A stretch of 64,000 bases of DNA, from the NCBI RefSeq assembly GCF_003626755.1, contig NZ_RBCJ01000002.1, forward strand, positions 496,001-560,000, given 5' to 3'. The notes below the pieces were generated by a model. It made no database searches. It was not told where the DNA came from and was given only the letters and a program-made list of their open reading frames with translations. Made by a program: the position numbers and the translations under genes. Below are positions 43,308-52,080 of this stretch, piece by piece (within the stretch, counting starts at the first letter, position 1; each line of letters starts with the position of its first letter). This stretch comes from Ulvibacterium marinum (GTDB lineage Bacteria; Bacteroidota; Bacteroidia; Flavobacteriales; Flavobacteriaceae).

Positions 43308-44832
43308 AGACCTCGGAGCGTTATCAAAACCTACCATTGAAAAATGTGATTTATGCATTGTTGGCGCAGGAGCTGCGGGCATCAGTATGGCTATGGATTG
43401 GCTTAACCAAGGCGAAAAAGTTGTGTTATTGGAAGCTGGAGGCTTTGAATTTGAAACTGAGACCCAAGCTTTAAACCAAGGAACAAACATAGGGCAACGT
43501 TATTATTCCTTGACGGCCACACGCCTGCGGTTTTTTGGGGGCACAACCGGTCATTGGGGTGGTTATTGTACCCCGTTAGATCCCATCGATTTCGAAACAA
43601 GGCCTTACGTCCCCAATTCCGGATGGCCAATCGATTACGACGAATTTGCCTCTTTTTTACCTCGAGCAAGTAAACTGGTAGAAATTGACGACCGAACGTG
43701 GAATCTTGAGGATTATATTGCGAACAAGAAGGACTATGTGTCCTTGGATTTAAATTCTAGAGTTTTCTATTCCAAATTGTTTAAGTTTTCACCGCCAACC
43801 CGTTTCGGTACAAAATACCGAAAAGCCCTAGTGGATTCCAATTCCATTACGGTATATACGCATGCAAATCTCACTAGGATTAACTTACATGAATCAGGAC
43901 AATTCGTAAAAGATGTTGAAGCCCAAAGTTTAAATGGCAATGTATTGACCGTTAATGCAAGACATTATGTTTTAGCCATGGGTGCCGTTCAGAACGCGCG
44001 CATGTTGTTGGCCAACAACCAGCAACAAAAAGCTGGAATAGGAAATGCGTATGATCAGGTAGGGCGATATTTTATGGAACATCCTGAAGTAAAGGCAGGG
44101 CACATTTTTCTAAAACGGCCACAATCCATGAAACTGTATTTCTTCGACTATATGAAAATAAAGATGTATAGTGAATTGGCGATAGCTTCGTCTGCCCAGC
44201 GAGCTCACGGCATTCTGAATATGACGACTGCCTTGTTCCCAAAAGAACTCTCAGGAGATTGGGCATGGATCAACAAATTGCCCAAGGATGGAAAGCAGAG
44301 CTATGATTTTTGGATGAAAGCAGAAAAGAATACACTGTCAAGAGCTCCAAGCGATGTGGATACCAAAAAATACACTGCTTATCAAATGCAAATACGGATG
44401 GAGCAATCCCCCAATCCCAATTCACGGATTACACTTGGAGATAAAAGGGACAAGCTGGGCACTCCCCAACCTTTGATCAATTGGCAGTTGACCGAACTGG
44501 AACGAAATTCCATACGGGGTATGAATATGGTTTTGGGTAAAGAATTGATAGAATCCGGTATTGGTAGACTGCATGCCCCACCTTGGGTTTTCGATACTTC
44601 CTTGGAATGGCCCAATACCCTTGGCGGAGGCTGGCATCACATGGGTACGACCAGAATGCATAACGACCCTAAAAAAGGGGTAGTGGATGCCCATTGTACG
44701 GTACATGGTATGGACAACTTACATATAGCTGGCTCATCTTGTTTTACAACTGCTGGAGCAGCAAACCCTACCTTGTCCCTTATTGCCCTGACGCTTAGGT
44801 TAAGTAAACGTTTAAAGGAGCTTTTGGCGTGA
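43300..44832 (+). CDS. GMC-family FAD oxidoreductase
   Basis: A 510-residue flavoprotein. The FAD-binding Rossmann motif is CIVGAGAAGISMA (residues 19-31), followed by VVLLEAGG; FFGGTTGHWGGY is the typical GMC FAD-contact loop, and GGGWHHMGTTRM near residue 440-451 with GSSCFTTAGAANPT near 475 contains the catalytic region. It has no signal peptide. It starts with GTG inside the end of the Tat-tagged small gene, so hitchhiker export with that protein is likely. The family oxidises sugars or alcohols; the substrate is unknown. A terminator follows at 44860-44886. Confidence 0.87.
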   Translation: MHKDLGALSKPTIEKCDLCIVGAGAAGISMAMDWLNQGEKVVLLEAGGFEFETETQALNQGTNIGQRYYSLTATRLRFFGGTTGHWGGYCTPLDPIDFETRPYVPNSGWPIDYDEFASFLPRASKLVEIDDRTWNLEDYIANKKDYVSLDLNSRVFYSKLFKFSPPTRFGTKYRKALVDSNSITVYTHANLTRINLHESGQFVKDVEAQSLNGNVLTVNARHYVLAMGAVQNARMLLANNQQQKAGIGNAYDQVGRYFMEHPEVKAGHIFLKRPQSMKLYFFDYMKIKMYSELAIASSAQRAHGILNMTTALFPKELSGDWAWINKLPKDGKQSYDFWMKAEKNTLSRAPSDVDTKKYTAYQMQIRMEQSPNPNSRITLGDKRDKLGTPQPLINWQLTELERNSIRGMNMVLGKELIESGIGRLHAPPWVFDTSLEWPNTLGGGWHHMGTTRMHNDPKKGVVDAHCTVHGMDNLHIAGSSCFTTAGAANPTLSLIALTLRLSKRLKELLA

Positions 44833-44859
44833 CTTTCCCTTCCCTATAGTTAATTGTAC

Positions 44860-44886
44860 AAAAACCCTAGAATTTCTAAGGTTTTT
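44860..44886. terminator. Intrinsic terminator after the GMC gene
   Basis: AAAAACC (44860-44866) pairs with GGTTTTT (44880-44886); an inner TAGA/TCTA pair extends the stem across one mismatch. The A-tract to T-tract form suits termination in either direction. Confidence 0.65.
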
Positions 44887-45122
44887 CTATAGATAATTCT
44901 AGATATTATTTTCTATATTTATGTACGCCAAGACATTCACTTCATACATTTTACTTCCCCAAAACAAAATACCCGCGTATTGCTATGTACATGGTTTACC
45001 ATAGCGGTAAGCATTATAACGGTACCTGGCGTAGGGTAGTGGATTTCACAATGTGCTTATATCATGCTCTTGGCCATAAGCTGCATTTTAATATTGTCAT
45101 AACAAACCTTAAAACCGACATC

Positions 45123-46055
45123 ATGTCCTCAGAAAAAAAAGAAAACTTGTTCAAAACCAGCATCACCCCGGAATTTGATGCCTTGACGAAAAAATTTGTT
45201 CAAAATGTTCATCGGTATGCTTCAAATGAGCTTAGCTTACAGCACGAGCTTTTTGCAGATCGACCGATTTCTACGGAAAAATTACAGGCCCTGACCAAAA
45301 GAGCCGTAAGAGCAGCTCTTCCTGAGCTTATGGATATTAAACTTATCAAAGGCTTTTTAAAAAAGCTAAACGGTTCGATACCTTGCAATTCCTTAGAATT
45401 TCAAAGAAGGTTGGCAAATTCCCCTGTACGGGGACCAGAAGAAGATATCGTATTTTTATTGGTATATGGAGCAAAACATGGACTTAAGAATCGAGACTTC
45501 AATGCCGTACCGATCCAGGCCATTGGTTTTAATTTTATCTCCGATCCTACATTGGAAACCACTAGATTGACAAGTTTTAACATGATTATGCCCATTAAGG
45601 CTGAGCGTGCCTATTTATTTTCCAGCAGCGCTTCACAGCGTATTGGTGATTCCCACCTTCAACATGTGGTCGATACTGGGGGAACGTTACAACAAGGAGC
45701 GGGCCTTGCCCACGAAGCCATTGAATTGCTTAAGGAACTCTTCGCCTGTTTTAGGGACTTGTTCAAAACAATTAGGGAAGCTCTTTTAGGAGGGGATAAG
45801 GATGATATTGAAGAAGCCATTGATGACGTTAAGGATGCCATGGACGATTTAAAGGACGATATTGAGGATTTGGATGAGGATATCGAAGATTTGGATGAGG
45901 ATATTGAGGAAGAGGAGGACAATGAGGACAAGGCGGAACTAAGGGAAGAACGTAGCGAAAAACGGAGGGAGCGCCGTGTTAAAAAAAGAGCTTTGGATAA
46001 ACTCGAGGAGGCTCTGGAAAGCTTGGAGGATGCCCAACGCACTCTAAAAGATTAG
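45123..46055 (+). CDS. Orphan protein with acidic repeat and charged coiled-coil tail
   Basis: A 310-residue cytoplasmic protein from ATG 45123; an upstream in-frame Met at 44985 lies in the leader and is not favoured. Residues 1-215 form a mixed alpha/beta domain that I do not recognise (ITPEFDALTKKFVQNV, RGPEEDIVFLLVYGAKHG). From about residue 220 the chain becomes extremely charged: a hydrophobic-acidic helix, then near-perfect DIEDLDE heptads (encoded at 45858-45920), then a basic block (RSEKRRERRVKKRA) and a final acidic helix. This layout would form a coiled coil or antiparallel charge zipper. No neighbour gives a function. Confidence 0.6.
   Translation: MSSEKKENLFKTSITPEFDALTKKFVQNVHRYASNELSLQHELFADRPISTEKLQALTKRAVRAALPELMDIKLIKGFLKKLNGSIPCNSLEFQRRLANSPVRGPEEDIVFLLVYGAKHGLKNRDFNAVPIQAIGFNFISDPTLETTRLTSFNMIMPIKAERAYLFSSSASQRIGDSHLQHVVDTGGTLQQGAGLAHEAIELLKELFACFRDLFKTIREALLGGDKDDIEEAIDDVKDAMDDLKDDIEDLDEDIEDLDEDIEEEEDNEDKAELREERSEKRRERRVKKRALDKLEEALESLEDAQRTLKD
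45858..45920 (+). repeat. 21-base tandem repeat encoding DIEDLDE heptads
   Basis: Three 21-base units at 45858-45878, 45879-45899 and 45900-45920. The first two differ at two synonymous positions; the third diverges. They code for acidic heptads in the orphan protein. Confidence 0.7.
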
Positions 46056-46274
46056 AGACCGTACAATCTAATTTTTAGGATACAGCATGTTCAAGTAAGG
46101 AGGTGTTCTCAACAATTTTAGCCTACTCCGGCTTAATGCATGAACTACTTAAGCTTTAGACAGTAATACAAGTTTAACAATCACTGCATTGATCACAAAT
46201 GTAATGTTGCAAAAACTCAAAAAAAGATTCTATTTAACAAAGTCAACAATCAATTCAATTGAAACTGGAATTGT

Positions 46275-47099
46275 CTAAAACGCCTCTGAAAAAAGCTGTT
46301 GTAAACTTGCCCAGGATTTCTCATCTGCATCGGCGTCATATACCAGTGGTAAATTAAATTTCTTCCCATTGGCATCGGCTTCCTTACTGGTGAAACTATG
46401 TTTTACGCCTGGGTATGATAAATAGGTGTAGTCGGCATTGATCGAGTCTAGTGCACCTTTAAAGGCCACTACAGATTCTGGATTTATAAAAGGATCATCC
46501 GCTCCATTGCAGACCAAAACCTTGGCCTTAAGCCTATCGTTGGGCATTACGGGAAGTTGGACCCCACTATGGAAGGCCGCAACTGCATCTAAATCTGCCC
46601 CGGAATTGGCCATGGTCAGGACCACACTACCTCCAAAACAGTAACCTACGGCTCCAATTTTTTCTCCATCTACGGAAGAGTGGGATTTTAATAGATCCAT
46701 AGCCGCATTAAAACGGGCCGTGGCCTCAGGCAGATTGGTCATAACACTCATAGCAAACTTTCCTGCGTCATCGGGATGACCGGCTAGTTTCCCATCACCG
46801 TACATATCAACGGCCAGTGCAGTGTACCCAAGTTCAGCCAACATATCCGCACGTCGGCGTACATAATCATTATGTCCCCACCATTCGTGGACAATTAATA
46901 CGCCGGGACGCTTTTCGTTAGAATTCATATCATAGGCAATATATCCCTTTAGATTGGTTGAATCGGTAGCATAGGCCACCTCTTTTCCTTGAACCTTAAT
47001 AGGAAGTTCTTCGGAAGCTTTCTTGGACTCGGTTTTAGATTTGCAGGATCCGAGGACTACTAAACCAACAATAAGCAAAAGGTGCATATAATTTTTCAT
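46275..47099 (-). CDS. Dienelactone hydrolase-family lipoprotein
   Basis: A 274-residue protein from the ATG at 47097-47099. The signal ends in lipobox VLGSC, so it is a lipoprotein. The alpha/beta hydrolase domain has the dienelactone hydrolase features VLIVHEWWGHND (with the catalytic-site Glu), GAVGYCFGGSVV (nucleophile Cys), GADDPFINPES (Asp) and GVKHSFT (His). Cys as nucleophile instead of Ser is typical for this family. It probably cleaves lactones or esters in the periplasm. It is alone, with about 380 bases of non-coding sequence upstream. Confidence 0.82.
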   Translation of the reverse strand: MKNYMHLLLIVGLVVLGSCKSKTESKKASEELPIKVQGKEVAYATDSTNLKGYIAYDMNSNEKRPGVLIVHEWWGHNDYVRRRADMLAELGYTALAVDMYGDGKLAGHPDDAGKFAMSVMTNLPEATARFNAAMDLLKSHSSVDGEKIGAVGYCFGGSVVLTMANSGADLDAVAAFHSGVQLPVMPNDRLKAKVLVCNGADDPFINPESVVAFKGALDSINADYTYLSYPGVKHSFTSKEADANGKKFNLPLVYDADADEKSWASLQQLFSEAF

Positions 47100-47482
47100 T
47101 TTCACATAATTTAAGTACATCTAAAGATAATCAATCAAATGTTGAAATTCCGATTAAAGATATTTGAGTATTAATCGATTGGTTACTTCCTGAAAATTTC
47201 CCTTCAAATCTTCTTTAAAAAGGGAATAATACTTATCCTTACGGCATTTATGAAGCAATGATGCCTTTTTTTGACAGAATTATGACGATTATCTTTTAAT
47301 TTTCCTATCCTGAGTCGAATATTTCTAACGGCAAAGTTAAGATTCAAAAAAAAACATTGGTTGTTTCCATTCGACCGCAATCTTCCGTATTTTTCCCGAC
47401 TATTGATACGAATTACATTGTTTATCTTAAAAAGATGTGCTTCTATACCAGAATACTACGTACACTATTACACAACTAAAAA
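47100..47482. other. Intergenic region between divergent genes
   Basis: About 380 AT-rich bases holding the promoters of the dienelactone hydrolase and DUF1080 genes. A weak candidate, TTG then TATCTTAA, lies near 47404-47431 on the plus strand. No gene or strong hairpin is seen. Confidence 0.35.
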
Positions 47483-48256
47483 ATGGCTCAAAATTCCCTT
47501 TTTATTTTACTGATAGCACTGCTCATCGGCGTCTCTTGTGAGACTGACAAGAAAAAGAAGTTCCAGATATTACGTTCCAAGGAGCTGACCATTAAGAACA
47601 GGGTTCACAATCAGTTGCTCGATATAGAAAAAGAGCAGGGTTGGGAATTGCTTTTTGATGGTAAAACCCTTAATGGGTGGCATCTTTACAATAAACCGGA
47701 CTCAACCCGGTTTTCGGCATGGGAAGTACAAGAGGGCCGTATTTTTTGTAATGCCACCGATGAAACCAAAGTTTTTGGGGATTTAGTGACCGATAAGGAA
47801 TTTGAAAACTATGAACTGGTGTTTGACTGGCAGATGGCAATCAGGGGAAACGGAGGTGTTTTTGTCAATGTACAGGAGTTACCGGAATACAAGGCTACCT
47901 ATGAGACGGGACCTGAATATCAACTACTGGAGCCTGAACATATGGATACTAAAACTCCGATGAAAAGGCCGGGTTGTCTGTGGGGACTATCACCTCAATT
48001 GAACCAAGTTGAGGCCAAACCTACCGGGCAATGGAATACCGCAAGAATCGTTCAACAAGAGGGAAAGATTCAATTCTACCTCAACGGTGTGCTGACCGCG
48101 GAAGAAGATTTGACTTCAAAAGATTGGCTTACCAAAATTAACGCATCGGGTTTTAAGGACGCACCTGGTTTCGGTAAAGCTACCCAAGGGAAGATTGCGC
48201 TACAGAACTGGTATTTTGAGGCTTGGTTCCGCAATCTGAAAATCCGGGAGCTATAG
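47483..48256 (+). CDS. DUF1080 (3-keto-glycoside hydrolase-type) lipoprotein
   Basis: A 257-residue lipoprotein; lipobox IGVSC with Cys19. The DUF1080 domain runs from about residue 50 (GWELLFDGKTLNGWHLYNK) to the end, with NGGVFVNVQELPE, YQLLEPEHMD and GKIALQNWYFEAWFRNLKIREL (quoted in part). This is the more common form of the family and is only distantly like the paralogue at 23543. It probably cleaves 3-keto-glycosides in the periplasm. It converges with the DPP-IV-type peptidase gene (13 bases between stops). No Gfo/Idh/MocA partner is next to this copy. Confidence 0.82.
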   Translation: MAQNSLFILLIALLIGVSCETDKKKKFQILRSKELTIKNRVHNQLLDIEKEQGWELLFDGKTLNGWHLYNKPDSTRFSAWEVQEGRIFCNATDETKVFGDLVTDKEFENYELVFDWQMAIRGNGGVFVNVQELPEYKATYETGPEYQLLEPEHMDTKTPMKRPGCLWGLSPQLNQVEAKPTGQWNTARIVQQEGKIQFYLNGVLTAEEDLTSKDWLTKINASGFKDAPGFGKATQGKIALQNWYFEAWFRNLKIREL

Positions 48257-48269
48257 CAAATTCCACCAA

Positions 48270-50492
48270 TCACTTGTTTAAGTTCATGACGCGTTTCCAG
48301 TACCTTGCCATGGTTTTCCTTAGGTGCAAGGTAGTATTCTCGCGCTCGTTTATACGATGGGACCGCATGGGGTAGGACATCATATCAAACATTTTGTTGT
48401 GTTTGATGAGTTCATTGGTCAATCGTTCAAAACTCTGATAGTGTACATTGTCGTCTGCGGTTCCATGTATGATCATGAGATTCCCTTTCAATTTTTTGGC
48501 GTGGGTTATGGGTGAGCCCGCTATGTAATTCGCTTCATTGTCCTCCAATAGGCCCATGTACCGCTCTTGATAAATATTGTCATACAGTCTTTGATCGGCC
48601 ACAAAGGCCACAGCTAATCCCGAATTGTAGATTTCCGGATATCTGAACAAGCAATTCATGGTCATTTGACCGCCACCGCTCCAGCCCCAAATACCTACTT
48701 TCTCGGTATCGATAAAAGGGTAGGTTTTGAATATTTGTTTCGCTGCAGCAGCTTGATCCTTTGCCGCTAAAATTCCTATCTGACCATAAATGGATTTCCG
48801 CCAATCCCGACCCCTGGGCGTCTTGGTTCCCCTGTTATCAATGCTAACGACAACATAGCCCTGTTGCCCGAGATAATGATGCCATAAATCCCCTCCTTGC
48901 CAGGCATCTTGAACCGTGGATCCCGCCGGTTCCCCATAGACATAAAAGATAATAGGGTATTTTTTTTCAGGTTTAAAATTAGCGGGCTTGATCATCCAAG
49001 CATCCAATACCACCTGGTCTATATCAATTTTAATGAACTCCTTGGGTGTTAACCCTAACGTATTTATCGTATTTGCCAATGCTGCATTGTCCTCCAGGAC
49101 TCGGATCGATTTATGCTTCTGTAAATTGATCAAGGAGACCACATTTGGAGTAGTTGCATTTTGGAATGTATGAATGGCGAACTTGGCATCCGCCGAAATT
49201 TGATAGGCATGTTGCCCCAATTGATGTTTGGGACTGACCCGCTCCGGAGCACTGTTGCCATCGATCTTACTTCGATATAAATAGCGTTGAGTATAATTAT
49301 CGGGTGAGGCAATGTAGTACACATAGCCTCCTTTTGGATCGATGCAATTGATCCGAACCACGTCCATATTTCCCTGGGTAATGGTACGCCATTGTTTCCC
49401 ATCCCGGGACACTTTGTACAGGTGTAACCACCCATCCTTTTCGCTGGTCCAGGTGAAAAATTCCCCGTTCTCCAACCACATAATGTTGTCATGTATATCC
49501 AACCAGGCATCGTCCTTGTCGGTAAAAATCGTATGAAGCTCCATGCTTTTTGTATCCCCGATCCAAACCGTATTAGAGTTCTGCCTCCTATTTAATTGTT
49601 GGATCATTACTTCATCGGAATTGGGAATAAAATCCATCCGGGCCAAATAGTTATTTATGGGATCACCGGGAATAGCAAACCATTGGGTATCACCACCATT
49701 GGCATTAACGACTCCCACTTTGACCTCGGAATTTTTAGTGCCTACTTTAGGGTACGGAAGCGGAAGCGGCTTGGAATAAATGGAGTCCACATTATTGATC
49801 ATATAAAATGTACCGATGTTCTTTGTATTGGACTGCCAATAGGCGATTCGTTCCCCGTCCGGACTCCATCGAAAACCATCCCTACACGACAATTCTTCCT
49901 CATAGACCCAATCAAAAGTACCATTGATAATCGTCTCATTACCATCAAATGTAATTTGGGTGGTTTGGCCGGATTCCAGATTATCGACATAAATATTGTT
50001 CTTGCTAACGTAGCCGACCCTTGAGGCGTCCGGTGAAAACTTGGCGAACATTAGGGAACTGGATTCCATGGATTTCCCCAGTTGCTTTAACAAACCCGAT
50101 GCCAAATCCAAAACCCAATAATCCCCTCGGGTATGGTAGCGCCAAACCTTTCGCGTATTGGTGAAAATCAATAATTTTGAATTATCCAATGACCATTCGT
50201 AATTCCGAATGGGCAAGGGTGCTGATTCCCCAGATGGTATTAACTTTTCTGCCGACACCAATACAGACCTTTTTCCCGATTTTGCCTCATAACGAATGAT
50301 ATCGTTTCCACCTAATTCCGGGTTTCTCTCCAAGGTGGAATAGCCGGTATTGTCCTTCATCCACCGTACGGGTCCATATCCCTTGGCAGCATATGTGCCG
50401 TGGGTATACATATCCTCAAGTTTTAGGGTTTCCTGGGAAGGGGCAGAAAATGCAAGTAGCAAAAAAAATAGGAGGAATAGAACGGGTTTCAT
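48270..50492 (-). CDS. S9B dipeptidyl peptidase IV-type protease
   Basis: A 740-residue exported serine protease with a signal peptide (about 1-18, ending SAPSQ). Residues about 35-480 form the eight-bladed propeller; the double-Glu motif that binds the substrate N-terminus is present in DWVYEEELSCRDGFRWSP (about residue 195). The C-terminal alpha/beta hydrolase domain has the nucleophile in GIWGWSGGGQMTM (about 600), Asp in GTADDNVHYQ (about 683) and His in MRSHRIN (about 712). It removes X-Pro or X-Ala dipeptides from peptides in the periplasm. Stand-alone gene. Confidence 0.9.
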   Translation of the reverse strand: MKPVLFLLFFLLLAFSAPSQETLKLEDMYTHGTYAAKGYGPVRWMKDNTGYSTLERNPELGGNDIIRYEAKSGKRSVLVSAEKLIPSGESAPLPIRNYEWSLDNSKLLIFTNTRKVWRYHTRGDYWVLDLASGLLKQLGKSMESSSLMFAKFSPDASRVGYVSKNNIYVDNLESGQTTQITFDGNETIINGTFDWVYEEELSCRDGFRWSPDGERIAYWQSNTKNIGTFYMINNVDSIYSKPLPLPYPKVGTKNSEVKVGVVNANGGDTQWFAIPGDPINNYLARMDFIPNSDEVMIQQLNRRQNSNTVWIGDTKSMELHTIFTDKDDAWLDIHDNIMWLENGEFFTWTSEKDGWLHLYKVSRDGKQWRTITQGNMDVVRINCIDPKGGYVYYIASPDNYTQRYLYRSKIDGNSAPERVSPKHQLGQHAYQISADAKFAIHTFQNATTPNVVSLINLQKHKSIRVLEDNAALANTINTLGLTPKEFIKIDIDQVVLDAWMIKPANFKPEKKYPIIFYVYGEPAGSTVQDAWQGGDLWHHYLGQQGYVVVSIDNRGTKTPRGRDWRKSIYGQIGILAAKDQAAAAKQIFKTYPFIDTEKVGIWGWSGGGQMTMNCLFRYPEIYNSGLAVAFVADQRLYDNIYQERYMGLLEDNEANYIAGSPITHAKKLKGNLMIIHGTADDNVHYQSFERLTNELIKHNKMFDMMSYPMRSHRINERENTTLHLRKTMARYWKRVMNLNK

Positions 50493-50590
50493 GCTTATGA
50501 TTTTTGGTAGTACCCCAAAATAACCAAAAAATAGGGGAAATGAGACCGACCTCCAATTTTTCGTCTTGGAATACTAACGAAGGACGGTAG

Positions 50591-50746
50591 GTTGTTTTAC
50601 AAAGCATAGGCGGACAAGGTGGTGGAGGCCAGTTTATCATTCTATTTGATGAGCTAAATCTGATGATTGTGGTTACAACTCATGATGGCAATAACAATAC
50701 CCTGCAACTTACCGCAGAGCGTATTCTGTCCGCAATTATCAAATAA
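50591..50746 (+). pseudogene. C-terminal remnant of a CubicO-type serine hydrolase gene
   Basis: A frame of about 51 codons directly after a TAG at 50588-50590, with no start codon and no upstream domain. It reads GGQFIILFDELNLMIVVTT, then DGNNN and LTAERILSAIIK before TAA. This is the characteristic last part of class C beta-lactamase-like (CubicO) serine hydrolases, where a GGQ strand is followed by a strand ending VVVxT and a final helix ending LPAI. The catalytic part is missing, so it is a relic. Confidence 0.6.
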
Positions 50747-50894
50747 TCTAAATGTTTTACTGGGGGGTAAGTCTTTTTCCGAAGTATAAGAACAGTTTCC
50801 GTGAATAATTTTGGAAGCCTTGGAGAAAATTTAGGAAACAGTGATGGTTTTGGTTAAGCCAAAAATACCTGCGGAAAAAGTGCCTTTTCTTTTG

Positions 50895-50928
50895 GTTCAT
50901 TTTCTTTGGGCAAGCAAAGAAAATGAAC
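50895..50928. repeat. Perfect 14-base hairpin in a non-coding region
   Basis: GTTCATTTTCTTTG at 50895-50908 and its exact complement at 50915-50928, loop GGCAAG. Preceded by a pyrimidine-rich TGCCTTTTCTTTTG. It resembles palindromes that I know as dispersed intergenic elements in several bacteria. Confidence 0.6.
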
Positions 50929-50960
50929 AATACCGATTTGTAATGGGCCTGAGCCAGTGC

Positions 50961-50987
50961 ACAGAAATTTGTCCTACAAATTTTTGT
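50961..50987. repeat. Second hairpin in the same non-coding region
   Basis: ACAGAAATTTGT (50961-50972) and ACAAATTTTTGT (50976-50987) pair with one mismatch around a 3-base loop. It lies 32 bases after the hairpin at 50895-50928. The rest of 50747-51257 shows no supported gene. Confidence 0.5.
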
Positions 50988-51257
50988 ACTGTTGTGACCG
51001 GCGGCTTAATCATCACAGAAATAAACCTGACTAATTTTTCCAGTAGTAAGGGATTTCAATTAGAGACAATAGATTCAGCTTTCCTAGTTGCATACCATAA
51101 GGCATATAAACCGGCAGGCTGATGTATGAAATGGCCTATTTGCCAAAAAGAGGCAAGCTTTTCTTTTAGTTACCCCAAAATTGGGTTGAAATACAGTATT
51201 GTCGGGGATTATGGTATACCATTTGGTGTTGTATGTAGCGTACTAAAAACCAATTAA

Positions 51258-51875
51258 ATGAATAGGATTTTCAAAAGGCAAATGCTAGTGGTTATTCTTC
51301 TTTGTGCTATCTATCCATTGACCGCACAGAAAAAATCGTTCCATACTGGATATATTATTGCACAGAATGGGGATACCATCCCAGGGCTCGTTAAGGACCG
51401 GTCGCCGGAACCCTTTGTTTCCCTGTTCAACAAGATCCGATTTAAGGAGGCGGGTAGATCACGCACCAAAAAGTATGGGCCAAACGATATTTTGGGGTAC
51501 GGGTATCAGGGCCAGCATTTTGTATCGATGCCGTTTCAGGAGGAAAGTACCTTCTTTAAGTTTCGATATTATACGGATAAGACGGCACCGAGCGTATTTT
51601 TGAAAGTGATACGCCAATCGGAGGGGCTTATCTATTTTGAATATCTTTTTGTCCATGATGACAATTCCTACCTGGATGCCTTTCCCTTATTTTACAGACC
51701 CGGAGATCCGGAAATGGTTCGGGTGACCCAAGGCATTTTTGGATTTAAAAAGAAACAGCTTGCGACTTATTTTTCAGATTGTCCCGCATTGACAGAAGAA
51801 CTCTTTGCGGATAAAACAGCTATTCGAACAGTTCCTGAGCTTTATGAGTTTTGCTTAGTACATTGTATTCCATAA
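51258..51875 (+). CDS. Exported protein with GDTIxGLVK motif
   Basis: A 205-residue protein with a signal peptide (about 1-23, ending LTAQ). The mature part begins FHTGYIIAQNGDTIPGLVKD, a motif I recognise from many exported Bacteroidota proteins of unknown function, followed by strand-rich sequence (FNKIRFKEAG, YGPNDILGYGYQGQHFVSM). The C-terminus is mixed and contains several Cys. No enzyme motif is visible. It precedes the cytochrome c-sugar dehydrogenase gene by 205 bases on the same strand. Confidence 0.6.
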   Translation: MNRIFKRQMLVVILLCAIYPLTAQKKSFHTGYIIAQNGDTIPGLVKDRSPEPFVSLFNKIRFKEAGRSRTKKYGPNDILGYGYQGQHFVSMPFQEESTFFKFRYYTDKTAPSVFLKVIRQSEGLIYFEYLFVHDDNSYLDAFPLFYRPGDPEMVRVTQGIFGFKKKQLATYFSDCPALTEELFADKTAIRTVPELYEFCLVHCIP

Positions 51876-52080
51876 ATAACTGGAAAACAAAAAGAAAATG
51901 AAGTTAACGAATACCCTTTCGTCATCCCAACCCCATACTTTATTCGTATATAGTACGTTACATTATATAGAACGCGGATGTACTTGTTGTCTGTGGTCAT
52001 GTTGGGGATGAACATGAATTTGCTACTACACAAGCTAGTAAATCCAGTAAAAGCGCTCCAACAATTTAAAATGGAATACT

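Noticed and set aside
45659-46042. Serine-rich minus-strand frame opposite the orphan protein gene
   Set aside because: The Ser runs mirror the acidic and basic codons of the plus-strand coiled-coil tail; no independent support.
50841-51122. 93-codon frame across the two hairpins
   Set aside because: It runs through both palindromes and has no protein-like pattern.
51898-52011. 37-residue frame ending in a Cys-rich GCTCCLWSCWG as a second RiPP
   Set aside because: No leader motif, no conservation evidence and no partner genes; likely chance.
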